Assembly: GCA_964417725.1 (NCBI GenBank) | Contig: CAYQIV010000043.1 | Span: 1 to 8,916 of the forward strand | Reading direction: 5' to 3' | Source: SHZI01 sp964417725 | Lineage (GTDB): Bacteria > Pseudomonadota > Gammaproteobacteria > Steroidobacterales > GCA-2729495 | DNA length: 8,916 nucleotides | Part shown: in pieces, positions 1 to 6,512 of the stretch | Numbering within the stretch: position 1 is the stretch's first letter | Layout: every line of letters begins with the position of its first letter | Made by a program: the position numbers and the translations under genes | Notes under the pieces: generated by a model | Databases searched by the model: none | What the model saw: the letters and a program-made list of their open reading frames with translations, nothing else | What the model was told of the DNA's origin: nothing

Positions 1-508
1 CTCCGCCGTAGTCCTGGCCGACGAGGGCGTGCAGTGCGCCGTCTTCGCCGATCATGCCGCGCACGTCGGAGTTGAAGCGCCACACGCCGAGCAGGCCGAG
101 GCCGACGACCAGCATGCCGGTGATGGCGCCGCCGCGGAAGGCGATCTGCAGGGCCGGGTTGAGGCCGACGCTGGCGGCCTGTGCGGTGCGCACATTGGCG
201 CGCACGGAGATGTTCATGCCGATGTAGCCGGCTGCCCCCGAGAGCACGGCACCGATGACGAAGCCGACCGCCGTGGCCATGCCCAGCGCCCAGGCCAGCA
301 CGATGGCGAGGATCACGCCGACGATGGCGATGGTCGAGTACTGCCGGTTGAGGTAGGCGCGGGCACCGTCCTGGATCGCCGTGGCGATCTCCTGCATGCG
401 CGCGTTGCCGGGCGACTGCGCCAGGATCCAGCGCACCGAGAATGCGCCATAGAGGATGGCCAGGAATGAAGCGCCAATAGCCAGCCAGAGGGCCAGGTCG
501 GTAGACAT
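1..508 (-). CDS. hppA: Membrane-bound ion-translocating pyrophosphatase, N-terminal part (cut at window edge)
   Basis: This gene encodes an integral-membrane pyrophosphatase, which hydrolyses cytoplasmic PPi and uses the energy to pump H+ (or Na+) out across the inner membrane. The first 169 codons are visible. Translation shows a hydrophobic helix at about residues 5-29, then the family-typical stretch with GARAYLNRQY (48-57), further helices at about 59-76 and 80-97, and the hallmark AGYIGMNISVRANVRTA (93-109). The PPi-binding loops and the residues that decide K+ dependence and ion specificity lie outside the window, so the subtype cannot be stated. The ATG at 506-508 is preceded by GGGAGGA at 518-524 with a 9-nt gap, an excellent ribosome site. 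The gene lies downstream of pfp on the same strand but behind a terminator and its own leader. Family assignment is secure. Confidence 0.93.
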   Translation of the reverse strand, partial: MSTDLALWLAIGASFLAILYGAFSVRWILAQSPGNARMQEIATAIQDGARAYLNRQYSTIAIVGVILAIVLAWALGMATAVGFVIGAVLSGAAGYIGMNISVRANVRTAQAASVGLNPALQIAFRGGAITGMLVVGLGLLGVWRFNSDVRGMIGEDGALHALVGQDYGG

Positions 509-616
509 GGATGACAGTCCTCCCAGAATGAAGATCATCGGGGCCGCACGCCTGCGGCCGTGCCCGGAAGCCCCGCGGGGCGCCCGATGCCGGGTCGTCG
601 CTTATCTATTTAAGGC
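509..616 (-). promoter_or_regulatory. hppA leader: candidate -10 and three GC hairpins before the ribosome site
   Basis: The only AT-rich island between pfp and hppA is at 602-613. On the minus strand it offers TAAATA (607-612) and TAGATA (603-608) as possible -10 elements; no convincing -35 is visible at the right distance. Between it and the ribosome site lie three successive inverted repeats: CCCG-N4-CGGG at 583-594, the 12-bp palindrome at 570-581, and GGCCGCA-N4-TGCGGCC at 542-559. If transcription starts near 598, the leader would be about 90 nt and heavily folded. The hairpins are seen directly; the promoter role and any regulation are inference. Confidence 0.35.
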
Positions 617-683
617 TGTTCGGCCTGCGCCGCGAGTCTCGCGCCGTGGGCGCGATCCGCAGTCCTTTACCGGGCGAACCCCC

Positions 684-717
684 AAAAAGGCCGGCAATCA
701 TAGCATCAATGGCCGGC
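684..717 (-). terminator. Intrinsic terminator after pfp
   Basis: Read on the minus strand, GCCGGC (712-717) pairs with GCCGGC (690-695) across a 16-nt loop in which CAT/ATG can add three more pairs. The stem is followed by C and then five T (684-688). It begins 22 nt after the pfp stop codon, the usual place for a factor-independent terminator. It would reduce or stop readthrough from pfp into hppA. Confidence 0.62.
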
Positions 718-739
718 GCCGCCAGCGCCCGGGCAGTCC

Positions 740-2008
740 TCAGCGGCCTTTTCCAGCGAAAGGAACGAGCTTTTTCGGCACTTCGATATGCTTCAGCGTC
801 ACATAATCGGGCAGCCCCTCGCGGAATCGCGGGTAGTCCTCGCCCTGGATGAGCGGCGCCAGGTAACGACGTGCCGCCCGGGTGATGCCGAAGCCGTCGC
901 GGGTGATGTAGTTGCGCGGCATCATCCTTTCGCGGTTCGCGACCTTCGCCAGCGGCACCGGGCGGATCGTCCAGCGGTAGGGCTGCGCCGACTTGCGCAC
1001 GATCGCCGGCATCACGGCGTTGTGGCCGGCCAGCGCCAGCCTGACGGCCTCGCGGCCCACGGCATAGGCCTGTTCGACGTCGACGCGCGAGGCGATGTGG
1101 CGCGCGGAGCGCTGCAGGTAGTCGGCGACGGCGTAGTGGTATTTCAGCTTCAGTTCGTCGCGCACCAGGGTGGCGATGACCGTGGCCACGCCGCCGAGCT
1201 GGCGGTGGCCGAAAGCGTCGCTGGTGCCGGCATCGGCGAGGAAGCGCCCTTCGGCATCGCGGACGCCCTCGCTGACGACCACCACGCAGTAGTCGTGCTT
1301 TTGCACGGTGGCCTTCACGCGCTGCAGGAAGGCCCGGCGGTCGAACGGCACTTCCGGGAACAGGATGATGTGCGGCGCCTGCGCCGGGCCGTCGCCGGCC
1401 AGCCCCGCGGCGGCGGCGATCCAGCCGGCATGGCGGCCCATCACCTCGAGGATGAAGACCTTGGTCGACGTGCGCGACATCGAGGCCACGTCGAGCGCGG
1501 CCTCGCGCGTCGACACCGCGACGTACTTGGCCACCGAGCCGAAGCCCGGGCAGGTGTCGGTCAGTGGCAGGTCGTTGTCGACGGTCTTGGGGATGTGGAT
1601 GGCGGTCAGCGGGTAGCCGAGCTTCGCACCGAGCTGCGAGACCTTCAGGCAGGTGTCGGCCGAGTCGCCGCCGCCGTTGTAGAAGAAGTAGCCGATGTCA
1701 TGGGCGCGGAAGACCTCGATCAGCCGTTCGTATTCGGCGCGGTTCTGGTCGAGGCCCTTGAGCTTGTAGCGGGCCGAACCGAAAGCGCCGCCGGGCGTGC
1801 GGCGCAGGCCGGCGATGGCGCTGGCGCTTTCGCGCCCGGTGTCGATGAGTTCCTCGTGCAGGGCGCCGAGGATGCCGTTGCGCCCGGCGTAGAGCCGGCC
1901 GATCTCGCGCCGGCGCCGGCGGGCTTCCTCGATGACGCCGCAGGCCGAGGCGTTGATCACGGCCGTGACGCCGCCGGACTGGGCATAGAAGGCGTTGCGT
2001 TTTTTCAT
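740..2008 (-). CDS. pfp: Pyrophosphate-dependent 6-phosphofructokinase
   Basis: The 422-residue protein belongs to the PFK family and should catalyse the reversible phosphorylation of fructose 6-phosphate to fructose 1,6-bisphosphate in the cytoplasm, with PPi as phosphoryl donor. Visible motifs are the N-terminal SGGVTAVINA (11-20), NGGGDSADT (111-119), PKTVDNDLP (140-148) with the catalytic Asp144, and MGRHAGW (190-196). Two positions separate PPi from ATP enzymes: Asp115 stands where ATP-PFKs have Gly (E. coli Gly104), and Lys141 stands where they have Gly (E. coli Gly124). Both point to PPi. The start at 2008 is preferred over an upstream in-frame start at 2068: GGAG lies at 2016-2019, 7 nt before the ATG, MKKRNAFYAQSGG is the usual beginning of this family, and 2068 would lie upstream of the likely -10. 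It diverges from adk and lies upstream of hppA. Confidence 0.95.
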   Translation of the reverse strand: MKKRNAFYAQSGGVTAVINASACGVIEEARRRRREIGRLYAGRNGILGALHEELIDTGRESASAIAGLRRTPGGAFGSARYKLKGLDQNRAEYERLIEVFRAHDIGYFFYNGGGDSADTCLKVSQLGAKLGYPLTAIHIPKTVDNDLPLTDTCPGFGSVAKYVAVSTREAALDVASMSRTSTKVFILEVMGRHAGWIAAAAGLAGDGPAQAPHIILFPEVPFDRRAFLQRVKATVQKHDYCVVVVSEGVRDAEGRFLADAGTSDAFGHRQLGGVATVIATLVRDELKLKYHYAVADYLQRSARHIASRVDVEQAYAVGREAVRLALAGHNAVMPAIVRKSAQPYRWTIRPVPLAKVANRERMMPRNYITRDGFGITRAARRYLAPLIQGEDYPRFREGLPDYVTLKHIEVPKKLVPFAGKGR

Positions 2009-2058
2009 CGTCGTACTCCGTGGCTCCGGCACCCGCGCCGGCGGGTCGCCTGGCGCGG

Positions 2059-2064
2059 AAAATA
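2059..2064 (-). promoter_or_regulatory. Candidate -10 element for pfp
   Basis: On the minus strand TATTTT, preceded by TGTGG, lies about 50 nt upstream of the pfp ATG in an otherwise very GC-rich stretch. No good -35 is found 17-18 bp upstream, so an activator or an alternative sigma factor would be needed if this is the promoter. Weak evidence on its own. Confidence 0.28.
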
Positions 2065-2083
2065 CCACAGCGCAGGTCCCGGT

Positions 2084-2112
2084 TTGACGTCGCGGGAAAG
2101 CGACGGTAGCTT
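2084..2112 (+). promoter_or_regulatory. Sigma70-like promoter for adk
   Basis: TTGACG (2084-2089) matches the -35 consensus at five of six positions. TAGCTT (2107-2112) follows after exactly 17 bp and matches the -10 at three of six. Transcription would begin near 2119, leaving a leader of roughly 55 nt before the adk GTG. It is the best-looking promoter in the window. The spacer carries an inverted repeat, listed separately. Confidence 0.5.
2088..2105. repeat. Perfect 6-bp inverted repeat inside the adk promoter spacer
   Basis: CGTCGC-GGGAAA-GCGACG forms a perfect inverted repeat with a 6-bp centre. It starts in the last bases of the -35 and ends one base before the spacer meets the -10 of the proposed adk promoter. 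This is the geometry of a dimeric repressor operator that would block RNA polymerase. It also lies upstream of the candidate pfp -10, so it could affect both divergent genes. The repeat is seen directly; the operator role is inference, and chance is possible in GC-rich DNA. Confidence 0.35.
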
Positions 2113-2175
2113 AGCGGCCCGGTCGGCAGCGTCCGCCGCCGCGGCCCCGCGCGGCGCCAGTCAGGAGTATCACGC

Positions 2176-2820
2176 GTGAGAATCGTACTGCTCGGGGCTC
2201 CCGGGTCGGGCAAGGGCACACAGGCCCACAAGCTGATGGCCGAACTCGGCATCCCCCAGGTCTCGACCGGCGACCTCCTGCGCCAGGCCGTCGGTGCCGG
2301 CACGCCGCTCGGCCTGCGGGCGCGGGCCGCGATGGATGCCGGCGACCTCGTCAGCGACGAGATCGTGCTCGGCATCATCGAGGACCGCCTGCGCGAGAAG
2401 GACGCCGACGCCGGCTTCATCCTCGACGGCTTCCCGCGCAACATCGCCCAGGCCCGGGCCCTCGATGCCGTGCTGGACGGGCTCGGTCGGCCGCTCGACG
2501 CCGCCGTGCTCATCGACGTCGACTTCGACATCCTCATGAAGCGGCTCACCGGCCGGCGTACCTGCTCGGTGACCGGCAAGCTCCTCAACGTGCATTTTTC
2601 GCCGCGCGAGGACATCGACGCCTGTCTGGCCGCCGGCGGCGAACTCATCCAGCGCGCCGACGACAACGAGGAGACCATCGCCAACCGGCTGCGGGTCTAC
2701 CGCAGCCAGACCGAGCCGCTGGTCGCGCATTACCGCAACCTCGGCCTGCTGTGCGAGGTCAGCGGCGACGGCAGCGTCGACGATGTCTACGGGCGGCTGA
2801 AGGCGGCCATCGCTCACTGA
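2176..2820 (+). CDS. adk: Adenylate kinase, long-lid form
   Basis: Adenylate kinase interconverts ATP + AMP and 2 ADP in the cytoplasm. The 214 residues equal the length of the E. coli enzyme. The P-loop GAPGSGKGT is at 7-15, the AMP-binding STGDLLR at 30-36, DGFPRN at 84-89, the LID domain at about 122-159, and the conserved RADDNEET at 160-167. The start is GTG, with AGGAG at 2163-2167 placed 8 nt upstream. In the lid, the four positions that hold either zinc-binding Cys residues or the His-Ser-Asp-Thr network of E. coli are Cys130, Thr133, Cys150 and Ala153, which is neither standard set. The gene diverges from pfp and converges on rnd, overlapping its end by 7 bp. The neighbourhood of PPi-using enzymes fits its role, since biosynthetic reactions that release PPi often also release AMP. 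Confidence 0.97.
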   Translation: MRIVLLGAPGSGKGTQAHKLMAELGIPQVSTGDLLRQAVGAGTPLGLRARAAMDAGDLVSDEIVLGIIEDRLREKDADAGFILDGFPRNIAQARALDAVLDGLGRPLDAAVLIDVDFDILMKRLTGRRTCSVTGKLLNVHFSPREDIDACLAAGGELIQRADDNEETIANRLRVYRSQTEPLVAHYRNLGLLCEVSGDGSVDDVYGRLKAAIAH

Positions 2821-3908
2821 CCATCCGGCAGGGCCTCGAGCAGCGCCCGGCCGACTTCCTCCCGGCGCCAGCCCTCGAGCGGCCTCAGGTCGCGCTCGCC
2901 GCGCACCAGTGCCGCCAGGTCCTTGCGCGTGGCCAGCAGTTCCGGTGCGATGCCCAGGGCCGACGCGCGGCCCTCGACGACCCTGGCGAGGTGGGCCACG
3001 GCCTTGCGGGCTTCGGGATCCGGCCGGCCGCGCTGCGCGAGGCCGCTGCCGGTCGCCGGGTCGGCGTCTGCTTCGGCCACGGCCTGCAGGATGGCGGCGC
3101 CGCGCCGGCGCAGCACCCCGGCCGGCAGGTCCTCGCAGTGCGCCAGCGCGTCGAGGTCCTGCGGGGCCCGCATGGCGATGTCCAGCAGCGACTTGTCGGA
3201 GAAGATCCACTGCCGTGGCCGGTCGGCGCGGATCGCCTCGGCTTCGCGCAGGGTGGCCAGCCGCCGGGCGCGCAGCTGGGCCGGCACCGGCAGGTGGGCG
3301 ATGGCGGTGAGGCGTTCCCAGGCCTTGTCCGCCGCCGGCTCGTACAGCGCGCCGTCGACCAGCCGCGCGCTGTCTTCCATGGCCCATGCCAGGCGGCCGA
3401 GGGCCTCGAGGCGTTCCTCCAGCAGCGCGTGGAGCGCCGGCAGGTGCACGACGTCGTTCGCCGCGTAGTCGAGCAGGGCCGGTGCCAGTGGCCGCCTCGA
3501 CCAGTCGGCGCGCGTGTGTGTCTTGTCGATCTCGATGTCCAGCAGCGCCTTGACCAGCGCCGCATAGCCCATCTGCGCCGGATGGCCGACCAGCGCCGCG
3601 GCGATCTGCGTGTCGAAAAGCGGCGCCGGCAGCAGGCGGTGGCGCAGCCAGAGGACCTCCATGTCCTGCTTGGCCGCATGCAGCAGGCGCAGGCCGGGTC
3701 CGGTGGCGAGCCGTTGCCACAGTGCCGTGGTGTCCAGGCCCGCCAGTTCGTCGATGCAGTACACCTGGCGGGCGGTCGCCACCTGGGCGAGGCACAGCAC
3801 GGGGGCATAGGTGTCCGTGCGCATGAATTCGGTGTCGATGCTCGCGATCTCGCCGGGGCGGATATCCGCACAGGCGGCGTCGAGGGCTTCTTGTCGATCG
3901 ATCAGCAC
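2814..3908 (-). CDS. rnd: Ribonuclease D
   Basis: This is a DEDDy-type 3'-5' exoribonuclease that trims the 3' ends of tRNA precursors and other stable RNAs in the cytoplasm. The catalytic residues are visible: Asp25 and Glu27 (IDTEF), Asp82 (AAKQDMEVL), and Tyr149 with Asp153 (DYAANDVVHLP). After the exonuclease domain (about 1-185) follows an HRDC RNA-binding domain at about 205-285 (LRARRLATLREAEAIRADRP) and a C-terminal HRDC-like helical part. The start is taken as GTG at 3908, with GGAG 9 nt upstream. It gives 364 residues, near the 375 of E. coli, and places LIDRQEALDAAC where the family begins. An upstream start at 3989 would add a non-conserved tail and cross a possible -10 (TACACT, minus strand, 3941-3946). 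The gene converges on adk with a 7-bp overlap. Confidence 0.93.
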   Translation of the reverse strand: MLIDRQEALDAACADIRPGEIASIDTEFMRTDTYAPVLCLAQVATARQVYCIDELAGLDTTALWQRLATGPGLRLLHAAKQDMEVLWLRHRLLPAPLFDTQIAAALVGHPAQMGYAALVKALLDIEIDKTHTRADWSRRPLAPALLDYAANDVVHLPALHALLEERLEALGRLAWAMEDSARLVDGALYEPAADKAWERLTAIAHLPVPAQLRARRLATLREAEAIRADRPRQWIFSDKSLLDIAMRAPQDLDALAHCEDLPAGVLRRRGAAILQAVAEADADPATGSGLAQRGRPDPEARKAVAHLARVVEGRASALGIAPELLATRKDLAALVRGERDLRPLEGWRREEVGRALLEALPDGQ

Positions 3909-3953
3909 GGCGGGTGTCTCCGACTCTGGTGTCAGGGGGGAGTGTAGGGGATC

Positions 3954-3998
3954 ATGCGCCTTCGTCCCTACGGCACGGTGCCCGTGCACCGGCGATGA
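3954..3998 (+). CDS. Possible 14-codon leader ORF before the membrane-protein gene
   Basis: ATG at 3954 opens a short frame encoding MRLRPYGTVPVHRR that stops with TGA at 3996-3998. A purine-rich run (GGGGGGAG at 3935-3942 and AGGGG at 3946-3950) lies upstream and could act as a ribosome site. The stop overlaps the tandem ATGATG (3995-4000) that begins the next gene, which has no clear ribosome site of its own. That arrangement is typical of translational coupling. The ORF is short and basic, with no match to known leader peptides that I recognise, so it may be chance. Confidence 0.22.
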   Translation: MRLRPYGTVPVHRR

Positions 3999-4516
3999 TG
4001 CTCACGCTCATACAGGTATTCCTGCAGATTGCCCTGCGCAGGCTCGGTCCCGAGGACCTGCCCGATTCCACCCTGCTGCTTGCCGTCAGCGGTGCCGCCT
4101 ATGCGCTGGCCCAGGGTGCGGTGATCTACCCGGTGCTCGGTGCCGGCCTGCCGCTGCTCACGACCCTCGGCCTCGATGTGCTGTTGCTGTGCGTCTGCCT
4201 GGGGGCACTGTTGCGGGCCACCGGGCACGCCGGCCGCTACGTCCGGACGCTGACGGCGCTGTTCGGCACCGGCGCGCTGCTGACCGTGTTCATCCTGCCC
4301 TTCAACCTGTGGATCAGTGCCAGCGGCACGCCGTCGCAGCCGCCGGTGGTTGCGGTGCTGGGGGTGCTCGGCATCATCATCTGGTCGCAGGTCGTCAACG
4401 GGCATATCCTCGCCCGGGCGCTGGGCACGGGTTTTGCTGCCGGACTGGGTGTGGCACTCGGCTATTTCCTGCTCAATTACTACGTCATCACCAGGATCGG
4501 TACATTCCCGGCATGA
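3995..4516 (+). CDS. Small polytopic inner-membrane protein of unknown function
   Basis: The 173-residue protein is strongly hydrophobic, with four or five likely membrane helices at about 26-46, 51-73, 86-107, 117-135 and 146-165. A short amphipathic N-terminus carries RRLGPEDLPDS (15-25), which looks like a conserved motif ahead of the first helix. There is no signal peptide, catalytic motif or transporter signature that I recognise; it recalls small YIP1-like membrane proteins, but I do not assign that family. The tandem ATG at 3995/3998 is the likely start. An in-frame start further upstream (3914) would add a tail rich in Ser, Gly and Arg that does not look conserved. Its TGA overlaps the mpl ATG by 4 bp (ATGA), so the two are very probably cotranscribed and translationally coupled. 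This hints at an envelope-related role. Confidence 0.75.
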   Translation: MMLTLIQVFLQIALRRLGPEDLPDSTLLLAVSGAAYALAQGAVIYPVLGAGLPLLTTLGLDVLLLCVCLGALLRATGHAGRYVRTLTALFGTGALLTVFILPFNLWISASGTPSQPPVVAVLGVLGIIIWSQVVNGHILARALGTGFAAGLGVALGYFLLNYYVITRIGTFPA

Positions 4517-5913
4517 AGCACGTCCACATCCTCGGCATCTGCGGCACTTTCATGGGCGGGCTGGCGGCGATCGCTCGCGAGGCGGGCTACCGCGTCACCG
4601 GATCGGACCGCAATATCTATCCGCCGATGAGCGACCAGCTGCGCGCGCTCGGCATCGAACTCGTCGACGGCTTCGAGGCCGACCAACTCGACATGCGGCC
4701 CGACATGGTGATCGTCGGCAACGTCGTCAGCCGCGGCATGCCGGTCGTCGAGGCGCTGCTCGACCGGCGCATTCCCTACATGTCGGGGCCGGAGTGGCTG
4801 GCGCACCATGTGCTGCGCGATCGCTGGGTGATCGCGGTGTCGGGCACGCATGGCAAGACCACCACCACCAGCCTGCTGGCATGGATCTTCGAACAATCGG
4901 GGCGTGACGCCGGCTTTCTGATCGGCGGCATGCCGGTCGATTTTCCCTGCTCGGCGCGGCTCGGCAGCGACCCCGTGTTCGTCATCGAGGCCGACGAATA
5001 CGACACGGCTTTCTTCGACAAGCGCCCCAAGTTCCTTCATTACCGGCCCCGTACCCTCGTCATCAACAACATCGAGTTCGACCACGCCGACATCTACCCG
5101 GATGTCGAGGCCATCATCCGCCAGTTCCACCAGCTGCTGCGTGGCATCGCGGGCAATGGACTGCTCGTCGTGCCGGCCGGCGACCGGCACGTCGAATCGC
5201 TGCTGTCGCGGGGCTGCTGGACGCCGAAGGTGGCCTTCGCGGGCCGCGACGATGTCGCCGGTGCCGACTGGGTTGCCGCCGAAGACCCGCCGGGCACGCT
5301 GCGCATCATGGCGGGCGGGCAGGAGGCCGGGCGCTGCGCGTGGCGATTGCGCGGCGCGCACAACGCCGAGAATGCGCTCGCCGCGCTGCTCGCCGCCCGG
5401 CATGCCGGCGTGCCGGTCGCTGCCGCCATGGCGGCCATCGGCAGCTGCAACGGCGTGCGCCGCCGCCTGCAGTGCCTGGGCGAGTTCGGGCAGGTCCAGC
5501 TCTTCGATGATTTCGCCCATCACCCGACCGCCATCCGTCGCACCGTCGATGCGTTGCGCAGCCGCCGCGACCTGCGGCGCGTGCTGGCCGTTTTCGAGCC
5601 GCGCTCGAACAGCATGAAGCTCGGCATCCATGCCGAGACCCTCGGCCCGGCGCTGGGTGCGGCCGACATCGCGTTTGTCTACCGTCCGCCGGGGCTGACG
5701 TGGGACATGCGGGTCGCGCTGCGTGACGTGCCCGAGGCGCGCATCTGCGACGACACCGGCGACATCGTCGCGGCCGTCGTCGCCGCCTGCCGTCCCGGCG
5801 ACGCCGTGCTGGTCATGAGCAACGGCGATTTCGCTGGCATCCGCGAGACGCTCAAGGCGGCGTTGCAGGCCCGTGCACGCGATGCCGGGTCGTCCGGGGG
5901 CAGCGGCGCGTGA
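4513..5913 (+). CDS. mpl: UDP-N-acetylmuramate:L-Ala-gamma-D-Glu-meso-DAP ligase (murein recycling)
   Basis: Mpl joins the tripeptide L-Ala-gamma-D-Glu-meso-DAP, recovered from murein turnover, to UDP-MurNAc with ATP in the cytoplasm, returning it to peptidoglycan synthesis. The 466 residues match the family's usual length. An N-terminal Rossmann-like domain starts with HILGICGTFMGG (5-16). The ATP loop SGTHGKTTTTS is at 110-120, EADEYDTAFF at 159-168, NNIEFDHADIY at 185-195, RGAHNAENALAA at 280-291 and DDFAHHPTAI at 332-341. The C-terminal domain has FEPRSNSMK (361-369) and MSNGDFAGI (435-443). The GTFMGG and EFDHADIY forms distinguish Mpl from MurC, which has a GIGGxGM-type start. Translation is probably coupled to the preceding membrane protein (ATGA overlap). 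The next gene follows within about 20 nt. Confidence 0.96.
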   Translation: MKHVHILGICGTFMGGLAAIAREAGYRVTGSDRNIYPPMSDQLRALGIELVDGFEADQLDMRPDMVIVGNVVSRGMPVVEALLDRRIPYMSGPEWLAHHVLRDRWVIAVSGTHGKTTTTSLLAWIFEQSGRDAGFLIGGMPVDFPCSARLGSDPVFVIEADEYDTAFFDKRPKFLHYRPRTLVINNIEFDHADIYPDVEAIIRQFHQLLRGIAGNGLLVVPAGDRHVESLLSRGCWTPKVAFAGRDDVAGADWVAAEDPPGTLRIMAGGQEAGRCAWRLRGAHNAENALAALLAARHAGVPVAAAMAAIGSCNGVRRRLQCLGEFGQVQLFDDFAHHPTAIRRTVDALRSRRDLRRVLAVFEPRSNSMKLGIHAETLGPALGAADIAFVYRPPGLTWDMRVALRDVPEARICDDTGDIVAAVVAACRPGDAVLVMSNGDFAGIRETLKAALQARARDAGSSGGSGA

Positions 5914-5930
5914 GGGCTGGCGGTACCACG

Positions 5931-6512
5931 ATGACGGTGCCGCTCTTCCCTCTGGGTACGGTGCTGTTCCCCGAAGGGCCACTGCCGCTGCGCGTCTTCG
6001 AGCCGCGCTACCTCGACATGGTCAGTCGCTGCCTGCGCGAAGACAGCGGCTTTGGCGTCGTCCTGGCCCTGGAGGGCGGTGGCGGTGGGCTCAACACCCC
6101 GGATCTCGGCACGCTGGCGCGGATCGTTGACTGGTACCAGGGCAGCGACGGCATCCTCGGCATCACCGCGCACGGCACGCACCGCTTCCGCCTGCAGGCC
6201 ACGTCACGCCAGCCGGACGGCCTGTGGGTTGGCGAAGTGCTGCTGCAGCCGCCCGAGCCTGCCTGTGCGCTGCCCGGCGAGTTCCGCAGCATGGCGGCGC
6301 TGCTCAAGACGATCATCGACGACCTCGGCCGGCTCTATGAGCACATCGAATGCCGTTACGAGGATGCGTCCTGGGTCAGCTGCCGGCTGGCCGAGATCCT
6401 GCCCATGCCGCTGGCCGACAAGCAGCGCTGCCTGGAAGCGGCCGGGCCCGTCGAGCGGCTGCGCCTGCTGCGGCCGATGCTGCGGCCGTTCCGCCGCGGC
6501 CGGGAGCAATGA
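5931..6512 (+). CDS. Stand-alone LON substrate-binding-domain protein
   Basis: The 193-residue protein consists of a LON N-terminal (substrate-binding) domain without the AAA+ ATPase or Ser-Lys protease parts of Lon. The hallmark start is visible: VPLFPLGTVLFPEGPLPLRV (3-22) followed by FEPRYLDMVSRC (23-34). Further on, a beta-rich core (GILGITAHGTHRFRL) precedes a helical C-terminus with LAEILPMPLADKQRCLE, the usual end of this small family. Its biochemical role is not established; such proteins are usually assumed to bind peptides or unfolded proteins. ATG 5931 is chosen because homologs usually begin close to PLFPL. A GTG at 5910 overlaps the mpl stop (GTGA) and would add seven residues, so it remains possible. 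It is the last gene of the mpl operon. The 117 bp after it, before the convergent next gene, contain no obvious T-tailed terminator. Confidence 0.9.
   Translation: MTVPLFPLGTVLFPEGPLPLRVFEPRYLDMVSRCLREDSGFGVVLALEGGGGGLNTPDLGTLARIVDWYQGSDGILGITAHGTHRFRLQATSRQPDGLWVGEVLLQPPEPACALPGEFRSMAALLKTIIDDLGRLYEHIECRYEDASWVSCRLAEILPMPLADKQRCLEAAGPVERLRLLRPMLRPFRRGREQ

Noticed and set aside
585..599. 15-bp sequence CGATGCCGGGTCGTC that recurs at 5880-5894 on the same strand
   Set aside because: One copy is in a leader and the other at the end of mpl, with no shared flanks and no further copies seen. Chance is plausible in GC-rich DNA of this length.
456..852. Small plus-strand frames between hppA and pfp
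   Set aside because: They overlap the hppA leader, the pfp terminator and the pfp 3' end, have no ribosome site, and encode Arg/Pro-rich low-complexity sequence.
788..2179. 463-codon open frame on the plus strand across pfp
   Set aside because: It is antisense to the well-conserved pfp, and its product is an unstructured Ala/Gly/Arg/Val/His-rich sequence with no family motif. GC-rich genes commonly leave such open shadow frames.
2170..3795. 541-codon minus-strand frame spanning adk and the rnd frame
   Set aside because: It crosses two conserved genes in the wrong frame, with a Pro/Gly/Ala/Arg-rich composition and no recognisable domain.
4480..5982. 500-codon minus-strand frame antisense to mpl
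   Set aside because: The opposite strand encodes a full-length Mpl with all motifs; this frame is a composition shadow.
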